In this document: one piece after another, positions 24,469 through 33,843 of the stretch
Layout: each line of letters begins with the position of its first letter
How positions within the stretch are numbered: the first letter of the stretch is position 1
Source: Clostridium_AQ sp900552125
Lineage (GTDB): Bacteria; Bacillota_I; Bacilli_A; Erysipelotrichales; Erysipelotrichaceae
Assembly (NCBI GenBank): GCA_037892765.1
Contig: JBBKBW010000001.1
DNA: 64,000 nt
Reading direction: 5' to 3' (one strand)
Program-made: the position numbers and the translations under genes
Notes under the pieces: model-generated
Database searches by the model: none
The model's input: the letters and a program-made list of their open reading frames with translations, nothing else
What the model was told of the DNA's origin: nothing

Positions 24469-25852
24469 TCATATCCAACTTTAATAGCTGGTTTAGTTCT
24501 ACTGCATATTCCATAGGAAGTTCACGAGTAAATGGTTCTAAGAACCCCATAACGATCATTTCCGTTGCAGCGCTGCGACTCAATCCTCCACTCATCAGGT
24601 AAAATAATTGTTCCTCACTGATGTTTGAAACTGTCGCTTCATGTTCAATCTGTGAAGTCATATTTTTTGAAATATTAGTAGGAATCGTATCACTTCTTGA
24701 TTCTTTATCTAATATCAAGGTATCACATTCAACCTTACTCTTCGCAAAAGCTGCATTCTTGCCATGATGGACAAGCCCACGATAGTTTACTTCTCCTCCA
24801 TTACGAGATACAGACTTAGAAACAATATTACTATATGTATGCGGTGCAAGATGAATCATTTTAGCTCCAGCGTCCTGAATCTGATTCTTCCCTGCAACTG
24901 CAATAGAAATACATGTTCCCTTCGCATATGGTTCTGCTAGGATACAAGCAGGATATTTCATATTTGTCTGAGAACCAATGTTTCCATCAATCCATTCCAT
25001 ACTGCCATTTTCCATTACTTTTGCACGTTTTGTAACTAGATTAATGATATTGTCACTCCAGTTCTGTACAGTTGAATAACGGCAGCGTGCATTTTTATGG
25101 ACAAAGATTTCCACAACTGCAGCATGTAAGGAGTCCTTTGAATAAGTAGGTGCTGTACATCCTTCTACATAATGAACATCTGCACCTTCATCCACAATGA
25201 TCAAAGTGCGTTCAAACTGTCCCATTCGCTCAGTATTGATACGGAAATAAGACTGTAAAGGTTTTTCTAGTTTTACCCCTTTCGGTACATAGATAAAACT
25301 TCCTCCACTCCATACACAGCTGTTTAATGCCGCAAATTTATTATCCGTATAAGGAACTAATGTTCCAAAGTATTTACGGAATAAATCCGGATGTTTTTTC
25401 AAAGCCGTATCGGTATCTAAAAAGATAACACCTTTAGATTCTACCTCTTCCAGCATATTGTGATAAACTGCCTCAGAATCATACTGAGTAGTAACACCCG
25501 CTAGAAACTCTTTTTCTGCTTCAGGAATACCTAAGCGGTCAAATGTTTCTTTAATTGTCTCAGGAACGTCATCCCAGCTTTTTTCAGTTCTATCACTTGG
25601 TTTAATATAATATGTATAATCATCAAAATCAAGGTCAGTTACATCAGGCCCCCATGTCTGAATTGGCATCTTTTCAAACTGTTCAAAGGCCTTCAGACGA
25701 TATTCCAGCATCCATTCTGGTTCATTTTTTATTTTTGAAATTGCTAGAATCGTATCTCTATTTAATCCTTTTCCTGTATTATAAATACTGACATCTTCAT
25801 CGTGAAAACCATATTTATATTCTTCATTTACAGGAATCTTGTTTTCACTCAT
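24452..25852 (-). CDS. sufB: Fe-S cluster assembly scaffold SufB
   Basis: The 466-residue protein shows the SufB beta-helix core (GVIFLDTDTAL, SGGSFIYVPKGVKL and YVEGCTAPTY, which holds a conserved Cys). Near the end is an E-S-R-S-D-T-I-P segment with the essential Glu. SufB forms the SufBC2D complex on which nascent [4Fe-4S] clusters are built. It is the last gene of a sufCDSUB operon. The start at 25,852 overlaps sufU by 8 bp and follows GAGGAA. Confidence 0.95.
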   Translation of the reverse strand: MSENKIPVNEEYKYGFHDEDVSIYNTGKGLNRDTILAISKIKNEPEWMLEYRLKAFEQFEKMPIQTWGPDVTDLDFDDYTYYIKPSDRTEKSWDDVPETIKETFDRLGIPEAEKEFLAGVTTQYDSEAVYHNMLEEVESKGVIFLDTDTALKKHPDLFRKYFGTLVPYTDNKFAALNSCVWSGGSFIYVPKGVKLEKPLQSYFRINTERMGQFERTLIIVDEGADVHYVEGCTAPTYSKDSLHAAVVEIFVHKNARCRYSTVQNWSDNIINLVTKRAKVMENGSMEWIDGNIGSQTNMKYPACILAEPYAKGTCISIAVAGKNQIQDAGAKMIHLAPHTYSNIVSKSVSRNGGEVNYRGLVHHGKNAAFAKSKVECDTLILDKESRSDTIPTNISKNMTSQIEHEATVSNISEEQLFYLMSGGLSRSAATEMIVMGFLEPFTRELPMEYAVELNQLLKLDMSDSIG

Positions 25853-26294
25853 GATGTTCCTCACTTTCCTCGATCATTTCTTCCATTGCCTTCCAGCCAA
25901 TCGTAGCACATTTAATACGATTGGCCTGGCTTCCTACATTGTGAAATGCAATGGCTTCTTCTAATAACTCTTCATCATATTCTTTCTGATCGATCATTTT
26001 ATAATAATTCGCAATAATTTCTTTCGCTTCGTCTATTGTTTTACCTTTCAAAAGCTCACTCATGATAGATGTAGAAGCAGTAGAGATTGTACATGCAACT
26101 CCATCAAAACGAATATCTTCTACAACACCATTCTGAATTTTGGTTTGTACATAGATATCATCAATACAAGATTCACTCGCCATGTGTTTCTTTTGATAAT
26201 CACTTTCCTCTGTAAGTTCGTGATTTCGTGGATATTCATAATGATCCATGATAATAGAACGAAGGATCATTGGATCTTTTAACATATCACTCAT
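25845..26294 (-). CDS. sufU: SufU sulfur-transfer protein
   Basis: This 149-residue IscU-like protein has three conserved cysteines (one in SESCIDD, one in VACTIS and one in IKCATIG) and an Asp next to the first. These bind zinc and accept sulfur from SufS. The insertion typical of SufU over IscU is present. I chose ATG 26,294, which follows AGGAGGG; the longer frame to 26,351 lies inside sufS. It delivers persulfide to SufB in the operon. Confidence 0.94.
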   Translation of the reverse strand: MSDMLKDPMILRSIIMDHYEYPRNHELTEESDYQKKHMASESCIDDIYVQTKIQNGVVEDIRFDGVACTISTASTSIMSELLKGKTIDEAKEIIANYYKMIDQKEYDEELLEEAIAFHNVGSQANRIKCATIGWKAMEEMIEESEEHHE

Positions 26295-26305
26295 AGCTGT
26301 CCCTC

Positions 26306-27538
26306 CTAAAAAAAGATATCTAGACAAGCTTCCATCGTTGCCTTGCGACATACATCTAAGAATCGATCAACATCTTCATAAGATGTGTATAAATAAAAGC
26401 TTGCTCGTATCGTCGCACTTGTATCTAGCATAGAATTTAATAGTTTAGCACAGTGCTGACCGCTTCTTACCGCAATACCATTGGCATTAAAGAAGGAAGC
26501 TGCATCCTGTGCAAATACTTTTTTTACATTGAATGTAATAATACCTGTATCATTGTTTGGATTATATACTTCAATGTGATCCATTTTCTGCAATTCCTTT
26601 ATCGCATATGCATGTAACTGCATTTCCCATGCATGTATATTTTCTAATCCAATAGAAATAATGTAGGAAAGTGCAGCTCTTAACCCAAAGATGCCTTCAA
26701 TTGGTTGTGTTCCGCTCTCAAATTTATAAGGAACATGTTTCAATTGAATATTGCCGCACATATCAAAACGAGCATTGCTGTCTCCACCTAAATACAATGG
26801 ATCCATTGCATCTAATAATTCATATTTTCCATAGAGTATACCTATGCCTGTTGGTCCACACATTTTATGGGCGGAAAATGCAAGAAAATCACAATCTAAG
26901 TCCTGCACATTGATTGGTATATGTGGAACACTCTGTGCCCCATCTACAACCACAACAGCTCCATATTGATGTGCCAGGCTGCATATTTCTTTGATAGGAG
27001 AAATATATCCTAATACATTACTAATATGTGCTAAAGCAATTACCTTTACATGCTCATTCATCATTGACGCAACTGCTTCCACAGTTACCTTTCCCTCTTC
27101 ATTTAAAGGGATATATTCAATCTGTGCTCCTGTTTCCTGAGCTACCTTCATCCATGGCAGTACACAGGAAGCATGTTCCGCAACAGTTGTTAGAATGATA
27201 TCTCCTTCTTTTAGGAATTTTCTTCCAAATCCTTGCGCAACAAGATTTAAACCCGCACTAGCACCACTTGTATAAACGATTTCTCTTTCATCTGCAGCAT
27301 GAAGAAATTGGGCAACTTCTTTTCTTGTTGCTTCATACACCTGATCAACTTCAAAGCTTAGATCATAATCTCCGCGATGTGCATTAGCTCCATAATTTTC
27401 ATAATAATCAACAACAGCATCAATAACACAGCGTGGTTTTAGCGTTGTAGCGCCGCTATCTAAATATACTAAAGGATGTGACTGCATTGTTTTTGTAAGC
27501 ATTGGAAAATCTTTACGAATCCGTGCATTATCAAGCAT
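26306..27538 (-). CDS. sufS: Cysteine desulfurase SufS
   Basis: The 410-residue PLP enzyme has the PLP-lysine in FLAFSAHKMCGPTG (about residues 220-235), the VVVDGAQSVPH segment that binds the cofactor, and the catalytic Cys in RSGQHCAKLL near residue 363. It removes sulfur from cysteine as a persulfide and passes it to SufU. The start at 27,538 follows AGGTGGG and overlaps the sufD stop by 8 bp. Confidence 0.95.
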   Translation of the reverse strand: MLDNARIRKDFPMLTKTMQSHPLVYLDSGATTLKPRCVIDAVVDYYENYGANAHRGDYDLSFEVDQVYEATRKEVAQFLHAADEREIVYTSGASAGLNLVAQGFGRKFLKEGDIILTTVAEHASCVLPWMKVAQETGAQIEYIPLNEEGKVTVEAVASMMNEHVKVIALAHISNVLGYISPIKEICSLAHQYGAVVVVDGAQSVPHIPINVQDLDCDFLAFSAHKMCGPTGIGILYGKYELLDAMDPLYLGGDSNARFDMCGNIQLKHVPYKFESGTQPIEGIFGLRAALSYIISIGLENIHAWEMQLHAYAIKELQKMDHIEVYNPNNDTGIITFNVKKVFAQDAASFFNANGIAVRSGQHCAKLLNSMLDTSATIRASFYLYTSYEDVDRFLDVCRKATMEACLDIFF

Positions 27539-28319
27539 GTAAACCCACCTTCGTTTCAATTTCGTTCTTCATTTCATTACGGATTTCTTCATCATCAAAT
27601 AATTCTGCAATTGGCATAATATAGCCAACAGTCAAAAGTCCTAATGCCTGTGTACGTGAAAGTCCACGCGTCTGTAAGTAATATAACTGATTTTCATCAG
27701 GCTGTCCTACTGTTGTCGCATGACTTGCCTTTACATCATTTTCATCAATTAATAAAACAGGTATAACTTCACTGTTATGTTCTTCGCTCATTGTAAGAAC
27801 TCTGGTTTTCTGATGAGAATTGCTTTCATAAGCACCTTTTATGATTTTACCAGTAGCTTCCATACGATATGCCGCAGATGTTTCTACTACCGCGTAGTTT
27901 TCCATAAAACCTTGTGTATGAGGTGCCATATGATCACATTGCATTGTAAAATCTTTTTTATCCTTTACGATACATGCACTTCTTAGCATCGCATAAGCCC
28001 CAGTTTCCAACAGACTAACTCTTATATCTGCTTTAGTAGAACCTGGATTTAACTCACAGAATGCCGCAGTCAAAGAAGCATCTTTATAGATATCAGCTTT
28101 CATTTGTACATGGATATTCTTAATACCCTCATTTTTAAACATGATAGTAAGTGAACTATGTTCTTCCAGCTTTAGCTCAATCGCTAAGCTATTTCCCTCA
28201 CCCTGATAGTTCACAAGCAAGGAAGCATGTGTATTTGCCGGTACATGGAGAATCATAGAATTCTCTTTTCCTGTATCCAGCAATCGTTTTTCAAAGCCGT
28301 TTTGAATGTTATATTCCAT
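27531..28319 (-). CDS. sufD: Fe-S cluster assembly protein SufD (short form)
   Basis: The 262-residue protein carries the SufB/SufD beta-helix core. Features are HVPANTHASLLV near the start, a conserved DENDVKASHATTVGQPDENQ segment with a key His, and LSRTQALGLLTVGYI close to the C-terminus. At 262 residues it is shorter than the usual 400 or so, mainly at the N-terminal helical part, which is common in Erysipelotrichia-like operons. It partners SufB and SufC. It lies 2 bp after sufC. Confidence 0.92.
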   Translation of the reverse strand: MEYNIQNGFEKRLLDTGKENSMILHVPANTHASLLVNYQGEGNSLAIELKLEEHSSLTIMFKNEGIKNIHVQMKADIYKDASLTAAFCELNPGSTKADIRVSLLETGAYAMLRSACIVKDKKDFTMQCDHMAPHTQGFMENYAVVETSAAYRMEATGKIIKGAYESNSHQKTRVLTMSEEHNSEVIPVLLIDENDVKASHATTVGQPDENQLYYLQTRGLSRTQALGLLTVGYIMPIAELFDDEEIRNEMKNEIETKVGLHA

Positions 28320-28321
28320 TC

Positions 28322-29137
28322 CTACGCCCCCTTGCTGGCACCGCAGGAGCCTAATAATTCAACTTTCTTTTCTTCTTCTTTCACAACTTGAACATCATAT
28401 TCCTTTTCGATCCAGTCATACCCTTGTGAATCAATTTTTTCTACTAGTTCACTACCGCCACTAACAACGATACGTCCATCAACTAGAACATGAGCATGAG
28501 TCGGTTTTAGTAAATCATAAAAACGAGCATAGTGAGATACGATGATCAATCCCATATCCTGTTCTTCCTGCATTGATTTTACCGCATCAGCTACGATTTT
28601 TAACGCATCGACATCTAAACCTGAATCTATTTCATCTAACATACTGAATGTTGGCTTCAGCAGTTTCATCTGTACGATTTCATTTCGTTTCTTTTCTCCG
28701 CCGGAAAAGCCTTCATTTAAAAAGCGATGAGCAAGATCATCTTTCATCTGTAATTCTTTAATAGTCTTTTCCATTTCCTTGATAAAGGTAAATAGAGGAA
28801 TTGGACGTTCTCTTCGCGCATTGATCGCAGCACGTAAGAAATCTGAATTCGTAACACCACTTACTTCGCTAGGATATTGCATTCCTAAGAATAAACCAGC
28901 CTTACTTCTTTCATCTACTTCCATAGACAAAACGTCTTTTCCATCCAGTGTTATGCTTCCTTTAGAAACATGGAATTTTGGATTTCCCATGATGGCTGCC
29001 AGAAGAGTGGATTTACCATTTCCGTTAGGTCCCATTAAAGCATGGGTTTCTCCGCTATGTATTTCAAGGGTAAGTCCCTTTAAGATTTCTTTTCCATCTA
29101 CATCAACGTGTAAATCATTGATACGTAAACAACTCAT
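28322..29137 (-). CDS. sufC: Fe-S cluster assembly ATPase SufC
   Basis: This 271-residue ABC ATPase has Walker A GPNGNGKSTL (about residues 36-45), the signature FSGGEKKRNEI near 146, Walker B FSMLDEIDSGLD near 170 and a switch His in IIVSHYARF. A C-terminal extension ends in GSCGASKGA. It drives changes in the SufBC2D scaffold. It is the first gene of the operon, behind a SigA-type promoter at 29,164-29,192. The start at 29,137 has AAAGG 9 bases upstream. Confidence 0.95.
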   Translation of the reverse strand: MSCLRINDLHVDVDGKEILKGLTLEIHSGETHALMGPNGNGKSTLLAAIMGNPKFHVSKGSITLDGKDVLSMEVDERSKAGLFLGMQYPSEVSGVTNSDFLRAAINARRERPIPLFTFIKEMEKTIKELQMKDDLAHRFLNEGFSGGEKKRNEIVQMKLLKPTFSMLDEIDSGLDVDALKIVADAVKSMQEEQDMGLIIVSHYARFYDLLKPTHAHVLVDGRIVVSGGSELVEKIDSQGYDWIEKEYDVQVVKEEEKKVELLGSCGASKGA

Positions 29138-29163
29138 ATATATCATCCTTTCACTCGCTTATT

Positions 29164-29192
29164 ATTCTACCAAATTTTTATATAATTCACAA
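29164..29192 (-). promoter_or_regulatory. SigA-type promoter of the suf operon
   Basis: On the minus strand TTGTGA (29,187-29,192) and TAGAAT (29,164-29,169) are spaced by 17 bp, 27 bp before the sufC ATG. Confidence 0.6.
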
Positions 29193-29296
29193 TTCAAACG
29201 ATTGTTTTCCTTTATTTCATATTATATTCATAGGAAATCATAATGTGAATGTTATCTGAATTTTCCCTTAAGTTCGCCTACTTAGCCCTGAAAAAA

Positions 29297-29325
29297 TTGC
29301 ATTCCATCAATAAATAAATTATAAT
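29297..29325 (+). promoter_or_regulatory. SigA-type promoter of the foldase genes
   Basis: TTGCAT and TATAAT with a 17-bp spacer lie 28 bp before the ATG, with AGGAGG in between as ribosome site. Confidence 0.8.
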
Positions 29326-29352
29326 ATTACAGTATTCACTTAGGAGGACATT

Positions 29353-30354
29353 ATGATCAAGATATTGAAAAAGCAATGGTTTGTTGTACTGATTGCTATT
29401 ATCTTTATCGGTTTTGCGGTATTCTGTGTTTACGACACTAACAAGGATAAACTCCCTGGCAAAAGTGTTGATGGACAGGATATTGTTGCAGGACTTAAAG
29501 ATAATGAAAACATTACAGCAGATGAGCTGTATGAAAGTTTAAATAAAACATATGGGAAAAATATGCTATTTATGAAATTTCAGACAGCTGTAATTAATCA
29601 AAGTGTAGAAACAACAGATGAACTAAAAGAAGAAGCAGAGACTTATGAAACAAACTTTACTGCTTACATGGAATCACAGGCTTCCAGCTATGGCACTGAT
29701 GTTAATACATTGATCACACAGCAGATAGCTCAGTATGGATATGAAGAAGATGAATTATCTGAATACTGCTTAATGGTCGCAAAAATGAATAAAATGCAGA
29801 ACGATTACATTTCTGCCCACCTTGAAGAGCTATTTACTCCAATTTATAAGGAAGGTAAATCTCGTACAGTTTCTCACATTTTAGTAAAAATGGAAGATGT
29901 AGATAATCCGACTGATGAAGAAAAAGAAAAGGTAGATAAGATTGAGAAAGCATTAAAAGATGGAACTAGTTTTGCGGATGTAGCAAAAGAATACAGCGAC
30001 GATGAAGCTAGCAAACCAAATGGCGGTTATTTAGGTTATATGGACGATAAAACCAGCTATGTGGACAGCTTTAAAGAAGCAGCCTTCAAATTAAAAGCCG
30101 GAGAAACAAGTGAATGGGTAAAAGAAAGTAATGATTCTTATAGCGGATGGCATTTGATCCTAGTAGAAGAAACTGACAAAGATGCGATTATGAAGAGTGA
30201 AAAAGCAAAAGATTCTTTATATGAGGCAATTGCTAATCAGACTGAAAACTTATTTAACACTTATCTATTAGAAGCAAGTGAAAAACTAGATATCCAATAT
30301 GCAAATGATGATGTAAAAAATCAGATTATGGACATCCTGAAAGTAGAAGAATAG
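29353..30354 (+). CDS. Membrane-anchored parvulin-type peptidyl-prolyl isomerase (PrsA-like)
   Basis: The 333-residue protein has a short basic start and one membrane span (residues 9-27), with the rest outside. A SurA/PrsA-like helical domain flanks a parvulin domain (about 178-280) with SHILVKMED, the GTSFADVAKEYSDD segment, GGYLGYMD and GWHLILVEE. It helps exported proteins fold at the membrane-wall interface. Unlike classic PrsA it lacks a lipobox and is held by a transmembrane helix. It is followed after 13 bp by a second, lipoprotein-type PrsA. Confidence 0.88.
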   Translation: MIKILKKQWFVVLIAIIFIGFAVFCVYDTNKDKLPGKSVDGQDIVAGLKDNENITADELYESLNKTYGKNMLFMKFQTAVINQSVETTDELKEEAETYETNFTAYMESQASSYGTDVNTLITQQIAQYGYEEDELSEYCLMVAKMNKMQNDYISAHLEELFTPIYKEGKSRTVSHILVKMEDVDNPTDEEKEKVDKIEKALKDGTSFADVAKEYSDDEASKPNGGYLGYMDDKTSYVDSFKEAAFKLKAGETSEWVKESNDSYSGWHLILVEETDKDAIMKSEKAKDSLYEAIANQTENLFNTYLLEASEKLDIQYANDDVKNQIMDILKVEE

Positions 30355-30367
30355 GAGGACTAGCAAC

Positions 30368-31246
30368 ATGAAAAAAATATGTGGACTGCTCGCTGCTATG
30401 ATGCTCTTTACTTTGGCAGGATGTAAAGATGCAACCGCTGAAATCTCTAATGGAAGCGAAGCATTAATTACTGTAGAAGGCGAGAAAATTACAAACGATG
30501 ATATTTATCAGCTGATTAAAGCAACTGGCGGAGGAAACGAAACATTAAATCTGATTAAAAATAAGATTTATGATAAAGAAGGTATTAAAGTAACTGAAGC
30601 CATGGAAAAAGAAAGTGAATCACAGGTTAAATCTTTAAAGGGTATTTACGGTGATGAATTAGAAAGCACGTTAGCACAATTTGGATATAACGATTTAGAT
30701 GACTATAAAGAAAAAGCAATTTATCCTTCTTTAAAACAGACAGAACTTAATAAAAAATATGTAAAAGAAAAGGAAGAATCCGTTTTCTCAACATATTATC
30801 CTTTCAAAGCACAGGTTTTAGAAGCTGATTCTGAAGACAAAGCAAAATCTGCATTAGCAGCATTAAATGATGGCGATTCTTTTGCATCTGTTGTAAAGGA
30901 ATATGGAACTACAACCACATACGATGGCAAAGAAGCTTTATATACTTCTGAAAGCGGCTTACCTACTGCTGTATTTGATAAAATCAAATCAACTAATAAA
31001 ACAGGTGTTGTGGACAGTGTAATTGAAGATACTACTAATTCTAAATATTATGTAGTAAATATCACAAACATCACTACCGATGAATATGAAGAAGAAGCAA
31101 TCAATAAAATTGTAGAAGATGCTTCCAGCAATATTGAATCAGCCGCAACAGCTTATTATTTGAAAAAATATGACTTTACAATCTATGATAAAGATGTATA
31201 TGATGGAATTAAGTCTATTAATGAATCATACATCGTACAGGACTAA
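30368..31246 (+). CDS. PrsA-like foldase lipoprotein with degenerate isomerase domain
   Basis: The 292-residue protein starts with a lipoprotein signal (lipobox LAGC, Cys at residue 19). The helical N- and C-parts match PrsA/SurA. The central region where a parvulin domain should be (about 140-225) keeps the GDSFASVVKEYG pattern but has lost most active-site residues and the SHIL start, so enzymatic isomerase activity is doubtful. It probably acts as a chaperone with the upstream paralogue. It is followed by a clear terminator at 31,247-31,270. Confidence 0.8.
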   Translation: MKKICGLLAAMMLFTLAGCKDATAEISNGSEALITVEGEKITNDDIYQLIKATGGGNETLNLIKNKIYDKEGIKVTEAMEKESESQVKSLKGIYGDELESTLAQFGYNDLDDYKEKAIYPSLKQTELNKKYVKEKEESVFSTYYPFKAQVLEADSEDKAKSALAALNDGDSFASVVKEYGTTTTYDGKEALYTSESGLPTAVFDKIKSTNKTGVVDSVIEDTTNSKYYVVNITNITTDEYEEEAINKIVEDASSNIESAATAYYLKKYDFTIYDKDVYDGIKSINESYIVQD

Positions 31247-31272
31247 GAGCGATTTTCGCTCTTTTTCTTACC
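31247..31272 (+). terminator. Terminator after the foldase genes
   Basis: AGAGCGA and CGCTCT form a short stem with a TTTT loop, followed by TTTTTCTT. Confidence 0.85.
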
Positions 31273-31312
31273 CCTTATTTCTGATATAATGATAACAGAA
31301 AGGAAGGATAGT

Positions 31313-31705
31313 ATGTGTATATTCTGCAGTATTATTCAAAGAGAGATTCCATCTAATATCATATATGAAGATGATACTGTTATGGCAATCCTAGATATTT
31401 CACAAGTCACAAAAGGACATGTATTAGTCATTCCAAAACAGCATACAGAAAACTTTATGACTTGTGATACAGATGTATTCAAACATGTCATGGAAGTTGC
31501 TCAAATGCTTTCTAAACGTATTATGGAACGTACACAGGCAAAAGGAATGAACATCTTATCCAATGTAAATGAAGTCGCTGGACAGACTGTCATGCATTTT
31601 CATGTTCATCTAATTCCACGTTATTCTGAAGATGATGCCTGTGTCATTGAATTTAAAGAAAGTGAAAAACAGAATTTAGAAGAACTTGCTGAATTGCTAA
31701 AATAA
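31313..31705 (+). CDS. HIT (histidine triad) family hydrolase
   Basis: The protein of 130 residues has the metal-site start CIFCSII and the histidine triad MHFHVHLIP near residue 100. It belongs to the Hint branch, which hydrolyses AMP-amide and similar nucleoside phosphoramidates. I chose the ATG at 31,313, 6 bases after AAGGAAGG, over one 24 bp upstream. It ends at a strong terminator shared with the converging gene. Confidence 0.92.
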   Translation: MCIFCSIIQREIPSNIIYEDDTVMAILDISQVTKGHVLVIPKQHTENFMTCDTDVFKHVMEVAQMLSKRIMERTQAKGMNILSNVNEVAGQTVMHFHVHLIPRYSEDDACVIEFKESEKQNLEELAELLK

Positions 31706-31706
31706 A

Positions 31707-31731
31707 ACCCGCACACCTGCGGGTTTTATTC
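31707..31731. terminator. Terminator between the HIT gene and the converging membrane-protein gene
   Basis: AACCCGCA and TGCGGGTT form an 8-bp stem with a 4-base loop and T-runs on both sides, so it can act in both directions. Confidence 0.9.
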
Positions 31732-32601
31732 TGTCTTTGATATATCCATCTGATATAAATCATAAGAAGATTTATATTTTCTATTCATATAATCCATAAA
31801 TGTTTTCTCATTGTTTAAATCAACAGAGCTTTTCGTTATTAGCTTTTCACCATAAATATGTTCATCAAGAACTGTTAAGGAATTTGTAACTCCATTATAA
31901 GTAATCATATAATATATTGTAGCTTCCGACTCTTTTAAAGTTTCTTTACTGCTTGAGGTATTCACTTCACCTTTTGCACTAATCTCAAAAACATCAATAA
32001 TACGATCCTGCTCATCTTCATTTTTACTATCTAAAAACACACGATACATTAATTTCTGTTCAGTCAAAACAGGCTGTGAGTGAATAGAGAATGCTGTAAA
32101 GTCTTCTGTTAGGATAGAATCCATATTATTATCAAGATAACTTAGGCTTCGTTCATTTAAGGTATCTAAAAAACTTTGTGGTATCTCATTTACATTATTG
32201 AAACGTTCTGGCAGATCAGCTACCTCTACAACTCTTTCAGAAGCAACAGGCTTTATATGATATCGCCTAGCTAATGTCTCATCATATTCTGCTTGAATAG
32301 TGATCTGATCGCCATTTTTTAAATTTTCACTTGGTTTTACTTCATAGGTTATAGAATCCATAAATTCCTGAATTCGCTGATTATAGTTTTGATTTCGATT
32401 TAAGACACGTACTGTCCCTGCTCCATCTTCTCCACGATATTCGATAACTGCATCTTTAGTCACATCAACTTCTACCGTACGAAAGAATAACATATAACAG
32501 GTAACATATAAACTAACAATAATAATCAGCATAGTCATAGAAGTAATACATTTATTTTTAAACGACTCCTTGGTCGGTGGTCTAAAATGCGCTGATGCCA
32601 T
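31726..32601 (-). CDS. Membrane-anchored extracytoplasmic protein, unknown function
   Basis: This 291-residue protein has a cytoplasmic start of about 20 residues, one membrane span (about 20-42) and a 250-residue outer domain without cysteines. The outer part looks beta-rich, with repeated charged turns; the stretch after residue 60 (AGTVRVLNRNQNYNQRIQEF) recalls bacterial Ig-like adhesin or DUF folds, but I do not recognise the family. The gene stands apart, between coaD (78 bp) and the HIT gene. A surface or envelope role is all that can be said. Confidence 0.6.
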   Translation of the reverse strand: MASAHFRPPTKESFKNKCITSMTMLIIIVSLYVTCYMLFFRTVEVDVTKDAVIEYRGEDGAGTVRVLNRNQNYNQRIQEFMDSITYEVKPSENLKNGDQITIQAEYDETLARRYHIKPVASERVVEVADLPERFNNVNEIPQSFLDTLNERSLSYLDNNMDSILTEDFTAFSIHSQPVLTEQKLMYRVFLDSKNEDEQDRIIDVFEISAKGEVNTSSSKETLKESEATIYYMITYNGVTNSLTVLDEHIYGEKLITKSSVDLNNEKTFMDYMNRKYKSSYDLYQMDISKTE

Positions 32602-32679
32602 ACACTACTCCCTTTCTCAACAATGTCTTTATTATATCATTATTCTACTCATATGTATCTGAATTTTTCCTTAAAATAT

Positions 32680-33150
32680 CTACTTATCACATAATGCATA
32701 AGCCACATCTTGTGGTACATATGCCTGAACATCCTGTTTATATTTCACAAACTCTTTGATCATCGAACTAGATATAAAAGCATATTCAGCTTTAGCATAT
32801 AATAATACTGTCTCAATATCAGATGATAATTGAGCATTGATGCTTGCAAGATTTAATTCGTACTCGTAATCTTTTATGCTTCGTACTCCACGAACCATTG
32901 CGACTGCCTCATGTTTCTTCGCAAATTCAATCGTCAATCCAGAATCACTCTCAATGCTTACATTAGATAAATGCTGCGTATTGTTTTGAAGAAACTGAAT
33001 ACGTTCTTCAACAGTAAACATTGCCTTTTTCTCAGAATTCTCCATTACTAGTACGATTAATTGATCAAATATTCTGCTTGCCCGTTCTATAATATCTAAA
33101 TGTCCATTAGTTAATGGATCAAAGCTTCCTGGAAAGATTGCTGTTTTCAT
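32680..33150 (-). CDS. coaD: Phosphopantetheine adenylyltransferase
   Basis: The 156-residue protein has the nucleotidylyltransferase motif at FPGSFDPLTNGHLD (HxGH type, residues 6-19) and the ISSSMIKEF segment near residue 127. It adds AMP to 4'-phosphopantetheine to give dephospho-CoA, the fourth step of coenzyme A synthesis. It directly follows rsmD with no gap, a common pairing in Firmicutes. Confidence 0.95.
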   Translation of the reverse strand: MKTAIFPGSFDPLTNGHLDIIERASRIFDQLIVLVMENSEKKAMFTVEERIQFLQNNTQHLSNVSIESDSGLTIEFAKKHEAVAMVRGVRSIKDYEYELNLASINAQLSSDIETVLLYAKAEYAFISSSMIKEFVKYKQDVQAYVPQDVAYALCDK

Positions 33151-33708
33151 TTAAACACCTCTTTTTCTATAATATGTAATTCTTGTAATTCCATACGTTA
33201 CATCCTTCACCTGATGCAGTGAACCTACTGTTTCAGGGAATGTATCTTCTTTTAAGCTCTCGCAAACAATATCACCATCTTCATTCATTAATTCATGTTC
33301 ATCTATAAATTCTAAAATTGATAATATCTGCTGTTTCTTATATGGGGGGTCTAAGTATACTAAATCAAATTTCATTTGTTCATCAGCTGCCTTTTTCAGC
33401 ACTTTACGATAATCCATTTTCCAAATCGTAACCTGATTTTCTACCCCTAATGACTTCACATTTTTCTTGATTGTAGAAATTGCTGAGTAACTGACATCTG
33501 CAATTAAAGAATGCGTGATTCCTCGTGAAATAGCCTCTAAAGACATATTCCCGCTGCCTCCAAATAAATCCAGCATATTTCCTCCATCAAAATATGGCCC
33601 TATTCTTGAAAAAATAGCTTCTTTGATTTTATCAGTTGTTGGACGTGTTTGATTTCCTGGAACAGCTTCAATACTGCGCGAACGATATTCACCAGCAATA
33701 ATTCTCAT
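33151..33708 (-). CDS. rsmD: 16S rRNA m2G966 methyltransferase RsmD
   Basis: The 185-residue protein starts MRIIAGEYRSR. It has the SAM-binding GNMLDLFGGSGNMSLEA region near residue 45 and the catalytic motif DLVYLDPPYKK near residue 110. It methylates G966 of 16S rRNA. I chose ATG 33,708 with AAGGAG upstream; the extra 20 codons to the right lack a ribosome site. It is the first gene of a rsmD-coaD pair. Confidence 0.94.
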   Translation of the reverse strand: MRIIAGEYRSRSIEAVPGNQTRPTTDKIKEAIFSRIGPYFDGGNMLDLFGGSGNMSLEAISRGITHSLIADVSYSAISTIKKNVKSLGVENQVTIWKMDYRKVLKKAADEQMKFDLVYLDPPYKKQQILSILEFIDEHELMNEDGDIVCESLKEDTFPETVGSLHQVKDVTYGITRITYYRKRGV

Positions 33709-33809
33709 TTTATTCAACTCCTTATGTATAAACATTGAAAAGACTGGGCATGATATTAGTGCAGTCAATAATGACTGTACCCCAATCTTTGTTTCTCCTC
33801 TTCCCTTTC

Positions 33810-33843
33810 TGAAAGAACCCTTATGATAAGGGTTCTTTTTTTG
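33810..33843. terminator. Hairpin over the end of the FtsW/RodA gene
   Basis: GAACCCTT and AAGGGTTC form a stem with a 5-base loop. On the plus strand it is followed by TTTTTTT, and it overlaps the minus-strand stop codon of the FtsW/RodA gene. Confidence 0.7.
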
